From a virus, in the IMG/VR virus record IMGVR_UViG_3300017917_002969, positions 1 to 64,000 of that record: a DNA stretch of 64,000 nt. One strand, given 5' to 3'. Of this stretch, positions 15,917-25,158 are shown in pieces. The notes beneath the pieces were generated by a model. That model was not told the DNA's origin. It ran no database searches and saw only the letters and a list, made by a program, of their open reading frames with translations. Positions within the stretch are counted from its first letter, which is position 1, and the number at the start of each line of letters is the position of its first letter. Made by a program: the position numbers and the translations under genes.

Positions 15917-18900
15917 ATGGCTGAAAATTTAACAATATTTCAACGACTTGGTAGAATCATCGGGCCAGATGCTATCAAGTCACAACCAAAGCAAACTTCT
16001 CAATCACCAAGATACAATATCAATGGTGATGTTTTGCTTAAAACAGACAACAAAGCTGATTACGAAAGAGCTAAGTTACAAGCCCAGCAAAATAAGTATT
16101 TGGCTCAAATGTGGAAAAAGGTTGAGAGTGGTTTATTCCAACAATCAATCAACTATGAAACAACCCGTATTGGTTCTTATTCAGACTTTGAGGCAATGGA
16201 ATTCTATCCAACCATTGCAGCCGCTTTGGATATTATGATGGAAGAATCGACAACGGTTAACGAAAAAGGTAAAATGCTTAATGTTTATTCAGATAGCAAC
16301 CGTGTTAAGGGTATCCTTGAAGACTTATTTTACAACAGACTTGACATTCATACTTCACTTCCAATGTGGACCAGAAACACACCAATTAGAGAAAATTCAA
16401 TAATTCCGCTATTAGATGGTACCGAATGTACAATTAAAGAATTATCTGATAGGGTTAAAAATGGTGAAGAAATTTGGTCTTACGCTGTCCAAGATAAAAC
16501 AAAAACCATCGTTCCGAGTAAAATTATTTGGTGTGACCTTACTAGGAAAGATAGCGAATTATATAGGGTAACATTAGATGATGGTACTTATATTGATACC
16601 ACGCCAGACCATGAATACATGTTAAGAGATGGTTCTTTTAAAAGAGCAGATAAATTAACTGAAGGTCAATCTTTAATGCCTTTCTATACTAGAAAAAGCG
16701 AAAAAAAGAAAGACAGAATTTCTGGTTATGAAAAAGTTTTTAATCCAAACACTGGAAAATATAAATTCACACACACTATGGTATCTCATGAGTGTGTTAG
16801 AAATTTGGAGAAAGAAAAATTAATTAATGAACAATTTGACACACATCACATTGATTTTAATAAACTAAATAATCACCCAAATAATCTGAAAAGATTGACT
16901 CATTCTGAACATTTCAAACTACATATAGAACATTTTGATAAAATTTTAGGTTCACCAGAAGTTGTTAAAAAAAGAATGGAAGGGATTGATAAATATCTTA
17001 GGTCTGACGAAAGAAGAGAACGTCTTTCGAAAGAAATGAGTGGTTTCTACCCTAAATATTTTAATGAATACAACAATAGCGAATTACACACTAAACATAA
17101 TAAAGTTCGTTCAACTAAAATGTTAAGTAATTGGAGTTCTGATAATTTTATTGTTAAAACTAAAAAAGGAATGACAATTGAAATAACTGATGATTGTTTA
17201 AATTATATTTCTGAATTAATAATATCTAATGAAAAATATGTTGGTGTTAATGAATTGTCTAAGTTACTGAAAAAAGATGAAAAATTTATAAAGTTATTTA
17301 AAATAACTTATACGTTAAAAAAAGATATCCAAAAATCCATAAACCCAACAACAATAAAAAAAGTTATTTTTAGAAAAACGGGTAAAAACTATTTTGATTA
17401 TGCCTTATCAATTAAACCAAGTTTGATTATTGATAAAGCATATATTAAGGCTAAATCTATTTTTATTGGTAAGACCACTTCAAAAATAGTTAATCATAAA
17501 GTTGTTTCGGTTGTTAAATTAGAAGAAACCTCTGATGTTTATTGTTTGGAAGCTGTTGGACCAAATGGAGAACATGATAGACATAATTTTCCTGTCTGTG
17601 GCTTTAACAAAAATAATTCATATTCAAGAAGTTCTGGGGTTTTCTTATCCAACTGTAAGTATGGTGATAACTTTGTTTATTTAAACATTGACGAGAAGTA
17701 TGGTATTCTTAGCGCTAAGCAAATGCCTAACTACGAAATGGAACGTAGAGAAAGTGGATTATTTGATATGATTACTGGTCGTGAAACACCAAACCATCAA
17801 GTTGCTAGTAGCGATAAAACCAAGTTCTATTGGAGAGGACGTGATGTTGAGTTTAATTCGTGGCAAATTGCTCACTTCCGTTTATTGGGTGATGATAGAA
17901 GACTTCCTTACGGTACTTCTGTTTTGGAAAAGGCAAGACGTATTTGGAAGCAACTTATCCTATCTGAAGACTCAATGCTTGTTTATCGTGTTACCCGTGC
18001 ACCAGAAAGACGTGTTTATAAAATCTATGTTGGTAACATAGATGATGCTGATGTACCAGCATATGTAAACGAAATCGCTGATAGATTTAAGCGTATTCCA
18101 ATTGTTGACCCGCAAACTGGTCAAATGGACCTTAGATACAATCAGTTATCTAATGACCAAGATTATTTTATTCCTGTTCGTACTGAAGATGCACCAAATC
18201 CGATTGATACCTTACCAGGTGCTTCAAACTTGGACCAAATTGCAGATATTGAATACTTAAGGAATAACTTATTTACCGCTTTACGTGTACCAAAGCCATT
18301 TTTAGGTTTTGATGAGACTACTGGTGAAGGTAAGAATCTTGCGTTACAAGATATTCGTTTTTCAAGGACGATAAATCGTATCCAGCAATCAATGCTTCAA
18401 GAACTTAACAAGATTGCTATTATTCACTTGTATCTTTTAGGTTTTGAAGAAGACTTTGATAACTTCACAATAACCCTTAATAACCCATCAACACAAGCTG
18501 AAATGCTTAAGGTTGAGCATACACAAGCTAAGGTTACGCTTTACAAGGATGCAGTATCTGATGCTGGTAATGGATTTGCTGCTATGTCAATGACACGTGC
18601 TAAAAGAGAAATTCTTGGTATGTCTGACGATGATATTAAGCAAGACTTGCTTGAACAAAGAATGGAAAAGGCAGCTGCTGCTGAATTGGCTAACTCAGCT
18701 AACGTTATTAAGCATACTGGTATGTTTGATGTTGTTGATAGAATCTATGGTGATATGCAATTGGCTCTACAAGGTGGAGGTGGTGAAGGTGGTGAAAAAG
18801 GTGAAGAAACTAGCAGTGGTGGAGGCGGAGGCGGTGGTCTCGGTGGTTCATTCGGTGGTGGTGGTTTAGGTGGTGAAGACCTAGATTTTGGTGAGGAAGA

Positions 18901-19264
18901 AGCTGGTGGTGAAAGTGAAGCAGCTACAGAAGCTGGTGCTGAAGCAGAGGCTGGTGCTGAACTTGCAGGTGGTGAGGAAGAAGCGGCAGGTGAAGAAGCG
19001 GCTGCTGAAACTGCTCCAACAGAAGTAACAGAATCAATTAAAAAGGTTAATAAATTGCTTAAAGAACAAAAGACTACATTAACCAAAAAAATAAATGATA
19101 GAACCAAAAAATATCAAAACATATTCATAAACAGACTTGTTGAATCAATCAAACCAACAGTTGTTAAAAAGGAAGAGAAGGTTAAGATTTACGACAAGAA
19201 CGTAAAAATAAACAAAGACATTGATACTATGATAAATGATATCAATAAAATGTTGGATGAATAA
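15917..19264 (+). CDS. Portal protein (gp20-like) with HNH intein
   Basis: The dodecameric head vertex through which DNA enters. 1115 residues as encoded, about 691 after splicing. Extein features: TTRIGSYSDFEAMEFYPTI (about residues 80-98), the EDLFYNRLDIHTSLPMWTRN stretch directly before the intein, then CKYGDNFVYLNID, WQIAHFRLLGDDRRLPYG, RAPERRVYKIYVGN and DYFIPVRTEDAPNPIDTLPG, all typical of T4-type portals. After the core (about residue 950) comes a long Gly/Glu/Ala low-complexity linker (DNA 18772-19020) and a basic helical tail, an extension absent from T4 gp20. It lies downstream of terminase without its own octamer. Confidence 0.93.
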   Translation: MAENLTIFQRLGRIIGPDAIKSQPKQTSQSPRYNINGDVLLKTDNKADYERAKLQAQQNKYLAQMWKKVESGLFQQSINYETTRIGSYSDFEAMEFYPTIAAALDIMMEESTTVNEKGKMLNVYSDSNRVKGILEDLFYNRLDIHTSLPMWTRNTPIRENSIIPLLDGTECTIKELSDRVKNGEEIWSYAVQDKTKTIVPSKIIWCDLTRKDSELYRVTLDDGTYIDTTPDHEYMLRDGSFKRADKLTEGQSLMPFYTRKSEKKKDRISGYEKVFNPNTGKYKFTHTMVSHECVRNLEKEKLINEQFDTHHIDFNKLNNHPNNLKRLTHSEHFKLHIEHFDKILGSPEVVKKRMEGIDKYLRSDERRERLSKEMSGFYPKYFNEYNNSELHTKHNKVRSTKMLSNWSSDNFIVKTKKGMTIEITDDCLNYISELIISNEKYVGVNELSKLLKKDEKFIKLFKITYTLKKDIQKSINPTTIKKVIFRKTGKNYFDYALSIKPSLIIDKAYIKAKSIFIGKTTSKIVNHKVVSVVKLEETSDVYCLEAVGPNGEHDRHNFPVCGFNKNNSYSRSSGVFLSNCKYGDNFVYLNIDEKYGILSAKQMPNYEMERRESGLFDMITGRETPNHQVASSDKTKFYWRGRDVEFNSWQIAHFRLLGDDRRLPYGTSVLEKARRIWKQLILSEDSMLVYRVTRAPERRVYKIYVGNIDDADVPAYVNEIADRFKRIPIVDPQTGQMDLRYNQLSNDQDYFIPVRTEDAPNPIDTLPGASNLDQIADIEYLRNNLFTALRVPKPFLGFDETTGEGKNLALQDIRFSRTINRIQQSMLQELNKIAIIHLYLLGFEEDFDNFTITLNNPSTQAEMLKVEHTQAKVTLYKDAVSDAGNGFAAMSMTRAKREILGMSDDDIKQDLLEQRMEKAAAAELANSANVIKHTGMFDVVDRIYGDMQLALQGGGGEGGEKGEETSSGGGGGGGLGGSFGGGGLGGEDLDFGEEEAGGESEAATEAGAEAEAGAELAGGEEEAAGEEAAAETAPTEVTESIKKVNKLLKEQKTTLTKKINDRTKKYQNIFINRLVESIKPTVVKKEEKVKIYDKNVKINKDIDTMINDINKMLDE
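16382..17653 (+). other. Intein (about 424 aa) with HNH endonuclease in portal, atypical ends
   Basis: Starts at about PIRENSIIPLLDGTECTIKE, so its first residue is Pro (or the preceding Thr) instead of Cys or Ser. Block B is TTPDHEYMLRDG. The insert holds an HNH nuclease (THHIDFNKLNNHPNNLKRL, then HSEHFKLH). Block F reads DVYCLEAV and the end is GVFLSN followed by Cys as +1, with Ser in place of the penultimate His. The Cys in block F and the missing nucleophile at position 1 recall class 3 inteins. Confidence 0.88.
18772..19020 (+). repeat. Low-complexity Gly/Glu/Ala coding repeat in portal tail
   Basis: GGT/GGA-rich and GAA/GCT-rich imperfect triplet runs encode a flexible Gly-rich then Ala/Glu-rich linker. 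The region is prone to length change between isolates. Confidence 0.75.
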
Positions 19265-19286
19265 TCCGTTTTTGATTATAGAATGA

Positions 19287-19294
19287 TATTTATT
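19287..19294 (+). promoter_or_regulatory. Late-type promoter octamer, TATTTATT variant
   Basis: TATTTATT preceded by GA, 17 bases before the ATG at 19312, in the gap after the portal gene. Confidence 0.55.
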
Positions 19295-19311
19295 AGGTAA
19301 AAGTTATTATT

Positions 19312-20100
19312 ATGACAAACTTGAAAGAAACCATAAAAAACTTTGGTGCCATTAAAGATACTTTCAACACTATTTTAGCTGAAAGTGTTATGACCAAAGA
19401 TACAGATAAAAAAAAGTTATTTAAACAATATATTGAGTTATTGAAAGAAAATGAAATTCTTAAAACTCAATTTATGGTTTATACCAATATTGAAACCAAA
19501 GTTGAACCAGATGTTGCAAAAGCTACACAATTTGTAAAAGAAAACATTGATTTATTTTCTAAGTTTAGCAAAAAAGCAATATATGAAGCTAATACAAAAT
19601 TGAAAAGTGTGTTACCAACAGAAGAACTTGTTGATGATTTGACTGAGTTACATGAAAATATTGCTAAACTTATTTTTACAGAAAAAAACGCAACTACTAT
19701 AGATACAATCATTGAAGCAACTAGCAAAGTAGTTGATTATATTACAAAAAACAAAGCAAAAGTTGTAAATGAAAGTATAGAATTACCTAACAGTATGCTT
19801 ACCAGTCTTATGGTTGAAAAATATAATGAAAGATATTCAACACTTGATGAGACCGAAAAGAAAGTTATTAAATCTTTGATTGATGCTGATGATACTAAGA
19901 AAAAAGAAATTTATTCAACAACATTAAGAGAATGTATCGATTTAATTAATGAAAAACTAGATACTACTGATTTAGATACCAAAGACAAATTATTAAGAGT
20001 TAAAGATAGATTATTGAATGACAAGCAAGATATAACTGAAGATTTCACCAAGAATATTTCAAAATTAATTGAGCTTAGAAATAATCTTAAAGAAAACTAA
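19312..20100 (+). CDS. Helical head-region protein, possible core component
   Basis: 262 residues, almost entirely predicted helix and rich in Lys/Glu/Asp/Thr, with no Cys or catalytic motif. It lies between portal and protease, where T4 encodes small prohead core proteins (gp67, gp68), so a core or scaffold role is a reasonable guess; sequence similarity to those is not visible. It carries a TATTTATT-type promoter and is followed 11 bases later by a small membrane protein gene. Confidence 0.6.
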   Translation: MTNLKETIKNFGAIKDTFNTILAESVMTKDTDKKKLFKQYIELLKENEILKTQFMVYTNIETKVEPDVAKATQFVKENIDLFSKFSKKAIYEANTKLKSVLPTEELVDDLTELHENIAKLIFTEKNATTIDTIIEATSKVVDYITKNKAKVVNESIELPNSMLTSLMVEKYNERYSTLDETEKKVIKSLIDADDTKKKEIYSTTLRECIDLINEKLDTTDLDTKDKLLRVKDRLLNDKQDITEDFTKNISKLIELRNNLKEN

Positions 20101-20111
20101 TATTTTGTAAC

Positions 20112-20453
20112 ATGGCAGACGAAAGAATTAATACAGTAGACTATTATCAATTGGTGTTAAAAGAATTAGAAAGACTTAATACCAATTATGAAAGAATGAG
20201 AAGTGATATGGATTCTAAGTTTTCAGACTTAAACCAGAAACTAAGCGAATTTAAGAATGTTGAAGGTAAGGTAGAGAGCCATGTTAAATGGATTGAAAGG
20301 GTTAATGATGTTTGGTCTCCTTCTCAGATGAAATCGGCAAAAGATGAAATCTATGAACAAAAAAATAGATGGACAGCAGCTATTGCTGTTATAGGATTTG
20401 TTCAAGTATTATTTGGAATTATTTTAGGGTTATTAACATATTTTCATAATTAG
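20112..20453 (+). CDS. Coiled-coil protein with C-terminal membrane anchor
   Basis: 113 residues: a charged N-terminal coiled coil (about 10-70, RLNTNYERMRSDMDSKFSDL), then a hydrophobic segment (about 87-110, AAIAVIGFVQVLFGIILGLL). The layout resembles haemolysin XhlA-type accessory lysis proteins, but similar tail-anchored proteins have other roles. No partner holin or endolysin gene is visible nearby. It lies in the same transcript as the upstream core-like gene. I leave the function open. Confidence 0.6.
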   Translation: MADERINTVDYYQLVLKELERLNTNYERMRSDMDSKFSDLNQKLSEFKNVEGKVESHVKWIERVNDVWSPSQMKSAKDEIYEQKNRWTAAIAVIGFVQVLFGIILGLLTYFHN

Positions 20454-20507
20454 AATTTATTGAAATTGTTGTTATCATAGTTGTTTACAGCAATTTAAAA
20501 TGGGTAC

Positions 20508-20538
20508 TTGACAGTGTAAAAAAGTTTAATTATACTTG
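20508..20538 (+). promoter_or_regulatory. Host-type promoter, TTG-N20-TATACTTG
   Basis: acTTG (20506-20510; it also reads TTGACA, 20508-20513) is followed after 20 bases by TATACTTG (20531-20538). Read as sigma-70 it is TTGACA-N17-TATACT, a near-perfect promoter; read as a Bacteroidota promoter it is one base off TAnnTTTG. It ends 16 bases before the ATG at 20555. Confidence 0.7.
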
Positions 20539-20554
20539 TAAAAATCCAGGTAAA

Positions 20555-20998
20555 ATGAAAACAGGAAAAGAAGTAAAATCTTCACACTTTAAGGACTATA
20601 ATGTTATATTCGGAAGTGTGAACAACAAACACCCTAAAGCCATCTATATTAACATTTCTTCGTGGCTAGAACCAATTTCTGATGATAATATTAATTATTT
20701 AAGAATCATCAGAAACTTAAACAAAAAAATCAAACAATCAGTCTATAATTTATTCGATAAAACATCGAATGAAATTTTTGAGAAAGAAAGGTCTATAATT
20801 GATTTAGACATTCGTGAATCTGGAATCAAATTTGGAAAAAGAAGTTTTATGAGTTGTGAATTAACATTATTTATAAACATGGAACTTAGTGTTAATTCTG
20901 AATTTATGAAAAGTGAATTGACAGGAATTTCAGACCATATTATTAAAAATGTATTTGAAAAAGATGAATCATTTAAATTTCATAGAAAAAAGAAATAA
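20555..20998 (+). CDS. Unknown protein under a host-type promoter inside the head block
   Basis: 147 residues, not recognised. Mixed alpha/beta with YNVIFGSVNNKHPKAIYINI near the N-terminus, helices in the middle, a FGKRSFMSCELTLFINMEL strand pair and a basic C-terminal end (FHRKKK). Unlike its neighbours it is preceded by a strong host-type promoter and closed by its own terminator (21004-21030), so it forms a separate, probably early or constitutive unit set between late head genes. That arrangement suggests acquisition of an independent gene cassette. Confidence 0.65.
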   Translation: MKTGKEVKSSHFKDYNVIFGSVNNKHPKAIYINISSWLEPISDDNINYLRIIRNLNKKIKQSVYNLFDKTSNEIFEKERSIIDLDIRESGIKFGKRSFMSCELTLFINMELSVNSEFMKSELTGISDHIIKNVFEKDESFKFHRKKK

Positions 20999-21003
20999 TC
21001 AAG

Positions 21004-21030
21004 GCCCTAGCATTAGCTAGGGCTTTTTTT
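21004..21030 (+). terminator. Strong Rho-independent terminator
   Basis: Perfect 8-bp stem GCCCTAGC / GCTAGGGC with loop ATTA, followed by seven T. Confidence 0.92.
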
Positions 21031-21041
21031 ATTATTTGCAA

Positions 21042-21049
21042 TATTTATA
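21042..21049 (+). promoter_or_regulatory. Late-type promoter octamer TATTTATA
   Basis: TATTTATA preceded by AA, 18 bases before the protease ATG at 21068 and directly after a terminator. Confidence 0.65.
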
Positions 21050-21067
21050 TCTATAAGCTTATAGATT

Positions 21068-21790
21068 ATGGATATAAATTACGATAAAATAAAAACGCTT
21101 AGACGTGGACAAACAGGTTTCGGCTATTTAATTGAGCACGATGCTGGTTATATAAGTCCAGATGAACCAAGAAATCAAGCGTTTATCAGTGAACTTAAAA
21201 AATTAGAAACTGGTAAATTGGTTATTGCCGAACCATTGGTCGTATATGTTATATTACAAAAATATGGTGTATTAAATCGTAATGGTAGAGTATATCCAGA
21301 ATCTGTACTTAAAAAACAAGTAGAACTTTATCAAAGAGCTATTAAAGAAAGAGCTGCGGTTGGTGAATTGGACCACCCAGAATCAAGCATTATTGCTGGT
21401 GATAGAATATCACATAATATTTTAGAAACATGGTGGGAAGGTAAAACCCTTATGGGTAAAATGGAAATCCTTATGACACCAGGTTTTATTAATTACGGTA
21501 TTGTATCAACAAAGGGTGATGAAGTTGCAAACTTACTAAGAAACAGAATAAAGATTGGTGTTTCATCAAGAGGTGTTGGTTCATTAAAAGAAGGTAAAAA
21601 TGGTGAACAAATAGTACAGGATGATTTTGAAATCATTTGTTGGGATGTTGTTACTGCCCCATCAACACCAGATGCTTGGATATTTAAAAATGTTGAAGAG
21701 GCAAAACCTTATGTTGAAAATGTAGAATTTAAGAAAGATGTGATTAAAGAAACACTGTCTGACAAATTAAATAAATTCTTATTGGATTAA
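21068..21790 (+). CDS. Prohead core protease (gp21-like, S80 family)
   Basis: 240 residues. The T4-type prohead protease matures capsid and internal proteins by cleaving after an [LI]-x-E sequence. Visible active-site motifs: VGELDHP with His103, and KIGVSSRGVGS with the catalytic Ser at 166 or 167; NRNGRVYP upstream is also typical. It sits upstream of scaffold and capsid genes as in T4. Likely substrates are the capsid protein at 23259 (site after LTE, residue 60) and the tagged proteins at 25220, 25889 and 27294. Confidence 0.9.
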   Translation: MDINYDKIKTLRRGQTGFGYLIEHDAGYISPDEPRNQAFISELKKLETGKLVIAEPLVVYVILQKYGVLNRNGRVYPESVLKKQVELYQRAIKERAAVGELDHPESSIIAGDRISHNILETWWEGKTLMGKMEILMTPGFINYGIVSTKGDEVANLLRNRIKIGVSSRGVGSLKEGKNGEQIVQDDFEIICWDVVTAPSTPDAWIFKNVEEAKPYVENVEFKKDVIKETLSDKLNKFLLD

Positions 21791-21840
21791 GATTTTTATA
21801 TTTTTTTAATAACTTATATGACTTTTCTAAAAAAGGTACA

Positions 21841-21848
21841 TATTTATT
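21841..21848 (+). promoter_or_regulatory. Late-type promoter octamer, TATTTATT variant
   Basis: TATTTATT preceded by CA, 59 bases before the scaffold ATG at 21908. The leader it would produce is the longest among the octamer-driven genes. Confidence 0.5.
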
Positions 21849-21907
21849 ATCAAATAAGGTGAATATTATTTGTATTCATCTAATAATAAAACAAAATAGA
21901 ACACAAA

Positions 21908-23233
21908 ATGGCAGAGAAAAAAACTATCCTTGAAGAAGCACTTTTGGATATTCAAAATATTCAGAATGCTCTCAATGCCAACACAAAAGAAATACTTCGT
22001 AGCGTTGCTAAGGAAGAAATTGACGGTGTTGTGAAAGAATCCATGATGAAGGATTATGAAGAAGAGGAAGTTGAAGAGGCTCTTAACGAAGTGTCACACG
22101 AAGAACATGAGAAGTCTGAAACTCCAGCGGAGGAAAAGAAAGAACATGGTAAGAAAGGTACTGAGAAAAAAGAGAAATCTGAAACTAAATCTAAAAAAAT
22201 GACTGAGGGTGAAATGTCAACAGAAGGTATGTACGAAGAAGGAATGTATGAAGAAGACATGACTGATGAAGGTGCATATGAAGAAGGAATGGACGATGCA
22301 ATGGCATCTGAAGAATTGGACATGACTCAAGCGTCTGATGATGACGTTATCGCTATCTACAAGAAATTGAGTGGTGAAGACGAAATCGAAATCGTGGGTG
22401 ACGAAATTCACTTAAATGTTTCTGAACCAGGCGAGTATATCCTTAAAACTTCTGATTTTAAAGGCGCATCTGAAGAACCAGAAATGGACATGGACATGGA
22501 TATTGACATGGAACCAGAAATGGATGATGAAGATGAGGTTGATTACGAAATCGAAATGGGTGATGAAGATGAGGTTGATGCTGATTCTGAATTTACACCA
22601 GTAGAAGACGAAGAAGAAGGTGAAGAAGAAGAAGGTGAAGAAGAAGAGGAAGAAGAAGAAGAGGAAGAAGAAAAAATTGAGGAAAAAATATCTATTGGTA
22701 CTGGCATGAGCGTGGGTACACACCGTGGTCAAGGTCCTAAATCAATTGGTGCTCCTGAGAATCCAAAATCTGAATCTCTTAATGAGGCAATCGCTGCTAA
22801 AAAACTTGTTTCTGAAACTGCCAAAAAATATAACGCTCTATTAACTGAAGCTAAAAAACTTAAGAGTGAGAATGATGAATTCAGAACTGCTCTTAAAGAA
22901 TTTAGAAATAAGTTAGTAGAAACAGTAGTGTTCAATAGCAACTTAACTTATGTTACAAGATTGTTCATGGAACACTCAACTACCAAGGGTGAAAAACAAA
23001 GTATCATCAAAAGGTTTGATGAGGAAGTTACTAACCTTAAGGAGTCTAAAAAGTTATACAAAACTATTGCCAATGAATTAGCTTCTAGAAAGCCAATTGC
23101 TGAGTCAGTAGAAAACAAAATAATCAAAGAGGCAACTACCAGTTCTTCAAAACAATTAAATGAAAGTACTGCGTATGTTGACCCATCGACTAAGAGAATC
23201 CTTGATTTGATTCAAAGAGTTGAGAAAAAATAA
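21908..23233 (+). CDS. Prohead scaffold protein (gp22-like), very acidic
   Basis: 441 residues. N-terminal helix, then a long acidic low-complexity region (about 55-260) with MYEEGMYEEDM-type repeats and an almost pure Glu run encoded around 22606-22680, then a C-terminal coiled-coil domain (about 290-400) with LLTEAKKLKSENDEF and an AYVDPSTKRILDLIQRVEKK end. It lies between protease and major capsid genes exactly as T4 gene 22, and acidic helical composition is typical of myovirus scaffolds. The assignment rests on position and composition more than on sequence motifs. Confidence 0.82.
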   Translation: MAEKKTILEEALLDIQNIQNALNANTKEILRSVAKEEIDGVVKESMMKDYEEEEVEEALNEVSHEEHEKSETPAEEKKEHGKKGTEKKEKSETKSKKMTEGEMSTEGMYEEGMYEEDMTDEGAYEEGMDDAMASEELDMTQASDDDVIAIYKKLSGEDEIEIVGDEIHLNVSEPGEYILKTSDFKGASEEPEMDMDMDIDMEPEMDDEDEVDYEIEMGDEDEVDADSEFTPVEDEEEGEEEEGEEEEEEEEEEEEKIEEKISIGTGMSVGTHRGQGPKSIGAPENPKSESLNEAIAAKKLVSETAKKYNALLTEAKKLKSENDEFRTALKEFRNKLVETVVFNSNLTYVTRLFMEHSTTKGEKQSIIKRFDEEVTNLKESKKLYKTIANELASRKPIAESVENKIIKEATTSSSKQLNESTAYVDPSTKRILDLIQRVEKK

Positions 23234-23258
23234 CTAAAACAAAAAAAATAAAAAAACT

Positions 23259-25136
23259 ATGTCACATTTATTAACATCTGGACAAGTGGGTAACATCGGA
23301 TTGAACCATATGAAGGCTATCCGTAAAGAAACCCAAGCAAAATGGGATGCTCTAGGCTTCCTTGATGGTCTTAAAGGCCACGTAAAAGAAAACATTGCTC
23401 AGTTATATGAGAACCAAGCTTCTAGCTTGTTAACTGAGTCAACTACCGCAACATCATCTGGTTCATTCGAAACAGTTGTGTTCCCTATCGTAAGACGTGT
23501 ATTCTCTAAATTGCTTGCTAACGACATCGTGTCTGTACAAGCTATGAACATGCCTATCGGTAAATTGTTCTACTTCGTTCCTCAAACTTCTAGCCGTGTT
23601 AATGCTAGCGGAACTGGTGGTGACCCATATGCTACAGTACCTTATGATGGTCAATATTCTGCACACACTGCAATGAATGGTTTAAATAATGGTACCGCAA
23701 CTGGTGCAGCTCTTCCTGATTGTGTTGTTGGTGTTAACTGTAGAGTAACTCAACTTGAAGCTAAAAACCTATACGACATTTTCTACAATGACGGTATGTT
23801 TGACAATTCAAAAGGTACTCTTACAATTAAAACTATGAATAATTTAAGAGCGTTTACTTTTTCTGATAATGGTACACTTAGCGCTGCTGCGCCAACAGCT
23901 ACACTTCCAACTGCTACTGACGGTTCTTTAAGAAGTGTTATTATCGGTTTATCTGGTTTCACTGGTGGTGCTCCAGATAGTAAAGGAACTGGAAACGGTG
24001 GTCGTGAAGTATTAACAGGTCCTGATGGTAACAACATGGATACTGAGTCATTTTTAGCTTCATTGATTGCAGTTACATCATCAAACATTCTTGATAGAGA
24101 TGGTAACGTTATAGTTGCTGCTAATACTGAAGTTCCATTACGTGTTGTTACTCAACAATACAGCAAGAGTATAGTACAAACAACTGGAACTCTAACAACA
24201 CCTAACGGTCTTATGTATGTTGAAGTTGACCTTCGTCACCCTGTGGGTACAAGTGCTGGTTCTACCCCTGCTGCTGCTGGTACTGCAACTTACGATGGTT
24301 ATGTAGGTGCTTCTGCAACTACTGCTTCTGCTTTCACAAGTATCCTTTCATTCGCTTGGGCTGAATACGCTTCTCTTGAATTGGAAACTGAAATGGGTGA
24401 AGTATCATTCACTCTTCAAGAAGTTGTTGTAGCTGTTGAAGAAAGAAAATTACGTGCAACATGGTCACCAGAATTGGCTCAAGACGTTAGTGCATTCCAC
24501 AACATCGATGCTGAAGCTGAATTGACTGCTATGTTGTCTGAGCAAGTTGCTGCTGAAATCGACCGTGAAATCCTTAGAGATTTGCGTAAATTGGCTGCAT
24601 GGCAACTTCGTTGGGATTACAACGGTTGGAGAAAAGCTTCTTCTGCTGCAAGCCCATACACTCAAAAAGACTGGAACCAAACTCTTATCACAAGAATTAA
24701 CCAGTTGAGTGCTCAAATCCACAAATCAACTCTTCGTGGTGGTGCTAACTTCGTTGTTGTTTCTTCTGAAATTTCAGCTGTATTCGATGACTTAGAATAC
24801 TTCCACGTATCTGATGCTAACCCAGAGCAAGACCAATACAACATGGGTATTGAAAGAATCGGTACATTGGGTGGTCGTTATCAAGTATATCGTGACCCAT
24901 ATGCGCCAGCTTACTCAGTAATCGTTGGTCACAAAGGTAAGTCATTGTTGGATACAGGTTACATCTACGCACCATACGTGCCATTGCAACTTACTCCTAC
25001 TATGTACAATCCATTTAACTTTGCTCCAGTTAAAGGTATCATGACTCGTTACGCTAAAAAGTCTGTGAATAATCGCTTCTACGGCCACGTGCGTGTAGAC
25101 GGTGTTCCTACTTTCAACGTAGCAGAATTGAGATAA
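23259..25136 (+). CDS. Major capsid protein (gp23-like)
   Basis: 625 residues, the hexamer-forming shell protein. The N-terminal region (about 1-60) is a propeptide ending SSLLTE before STTATSSG, matching the prohead-protease site; then FETVVFPIVRRVFSKLLANDIVSVQ, VVAVEERKLRATWSPELAQD, IDREILRDLR and a C-terminal FYGHVRVDGVPTF. It contains an insertion domain rich in Gly, Ala and Thr (about 100-360). Its sequence uses more GC-ending codons than the neighbouring genes, as expected for a very highly expressed protein. Terminator 25159-25188 follows. Confidence 0.95.
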   Translation: MSHLLTSGQVGNIGLNHMKAIRKETQAKWDALGFLDGLKGHVKENIAQLYENQASSLLTESTTATSSGSFETVVFPIVRRVFSKLLANDIVSVQAMNMPIGKLFYFVPQTSSRVNASGTGGDPYATVPYDGQYSAHTAMNGLNNGTATGAALPDCVVGVNCRVTQLEAKNLYDIFYNDGMFDNSKGTLTIKTMNNLRAFTFSDNGTLSAAAPTATLPTATDGSLRSVIIGLSGFTGGAPDSKGTGNGGREVLTGPDGNNMDTESFLASLIAVTSSNILDRDGNVIVAANTEVPLRVVTQQYSKSIVQTTGTLTTPNGLMYVEVDLRHPVGTSAGSTPAAAGTATYDGYVGASATTASAFTSILSFAWAEYASLELETEMGEVSFTLQEVVVAVEERKLRATWSPELAQDVSAFHNIDAEAELTAMLSEQVAAEIDREILRDLRKLAAWQLRWDYNGWRKASSAASPYTQKDWNQTLITRINQLSAQIHKSTLRGGANFVVVSSEISAVFDDLEYFHVSDANPEQDQYNMGIERIGTLGGRYQVYRDPYAPAYSVIVGHKGKSLLDTGYIYAPYVPLQLTPTMYNPFNFAPVKGIMTRYAKKSVNNRFYGHVRVDGVPTFNVAELR

Positions 25137-25158
25137 TCGTAAGAAATTCTCTATAAAC

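Noticed and set aside
18745-19107. Minus-strand ORF rich in Pro and Ser
   Set aside because: Shadow of the Gly/Glu/Ala repeat in the portal gene.
20112-20453. Holin
   Set aside because: One hydrophobic segment after a coiled coil is not enough, and no endolysin gene is nearby.
22054-22732. Minus-strand Ser- and Phe-rich ORFs
   Set aside because: Shadows of the acidic repeat region of the scaffold gene.
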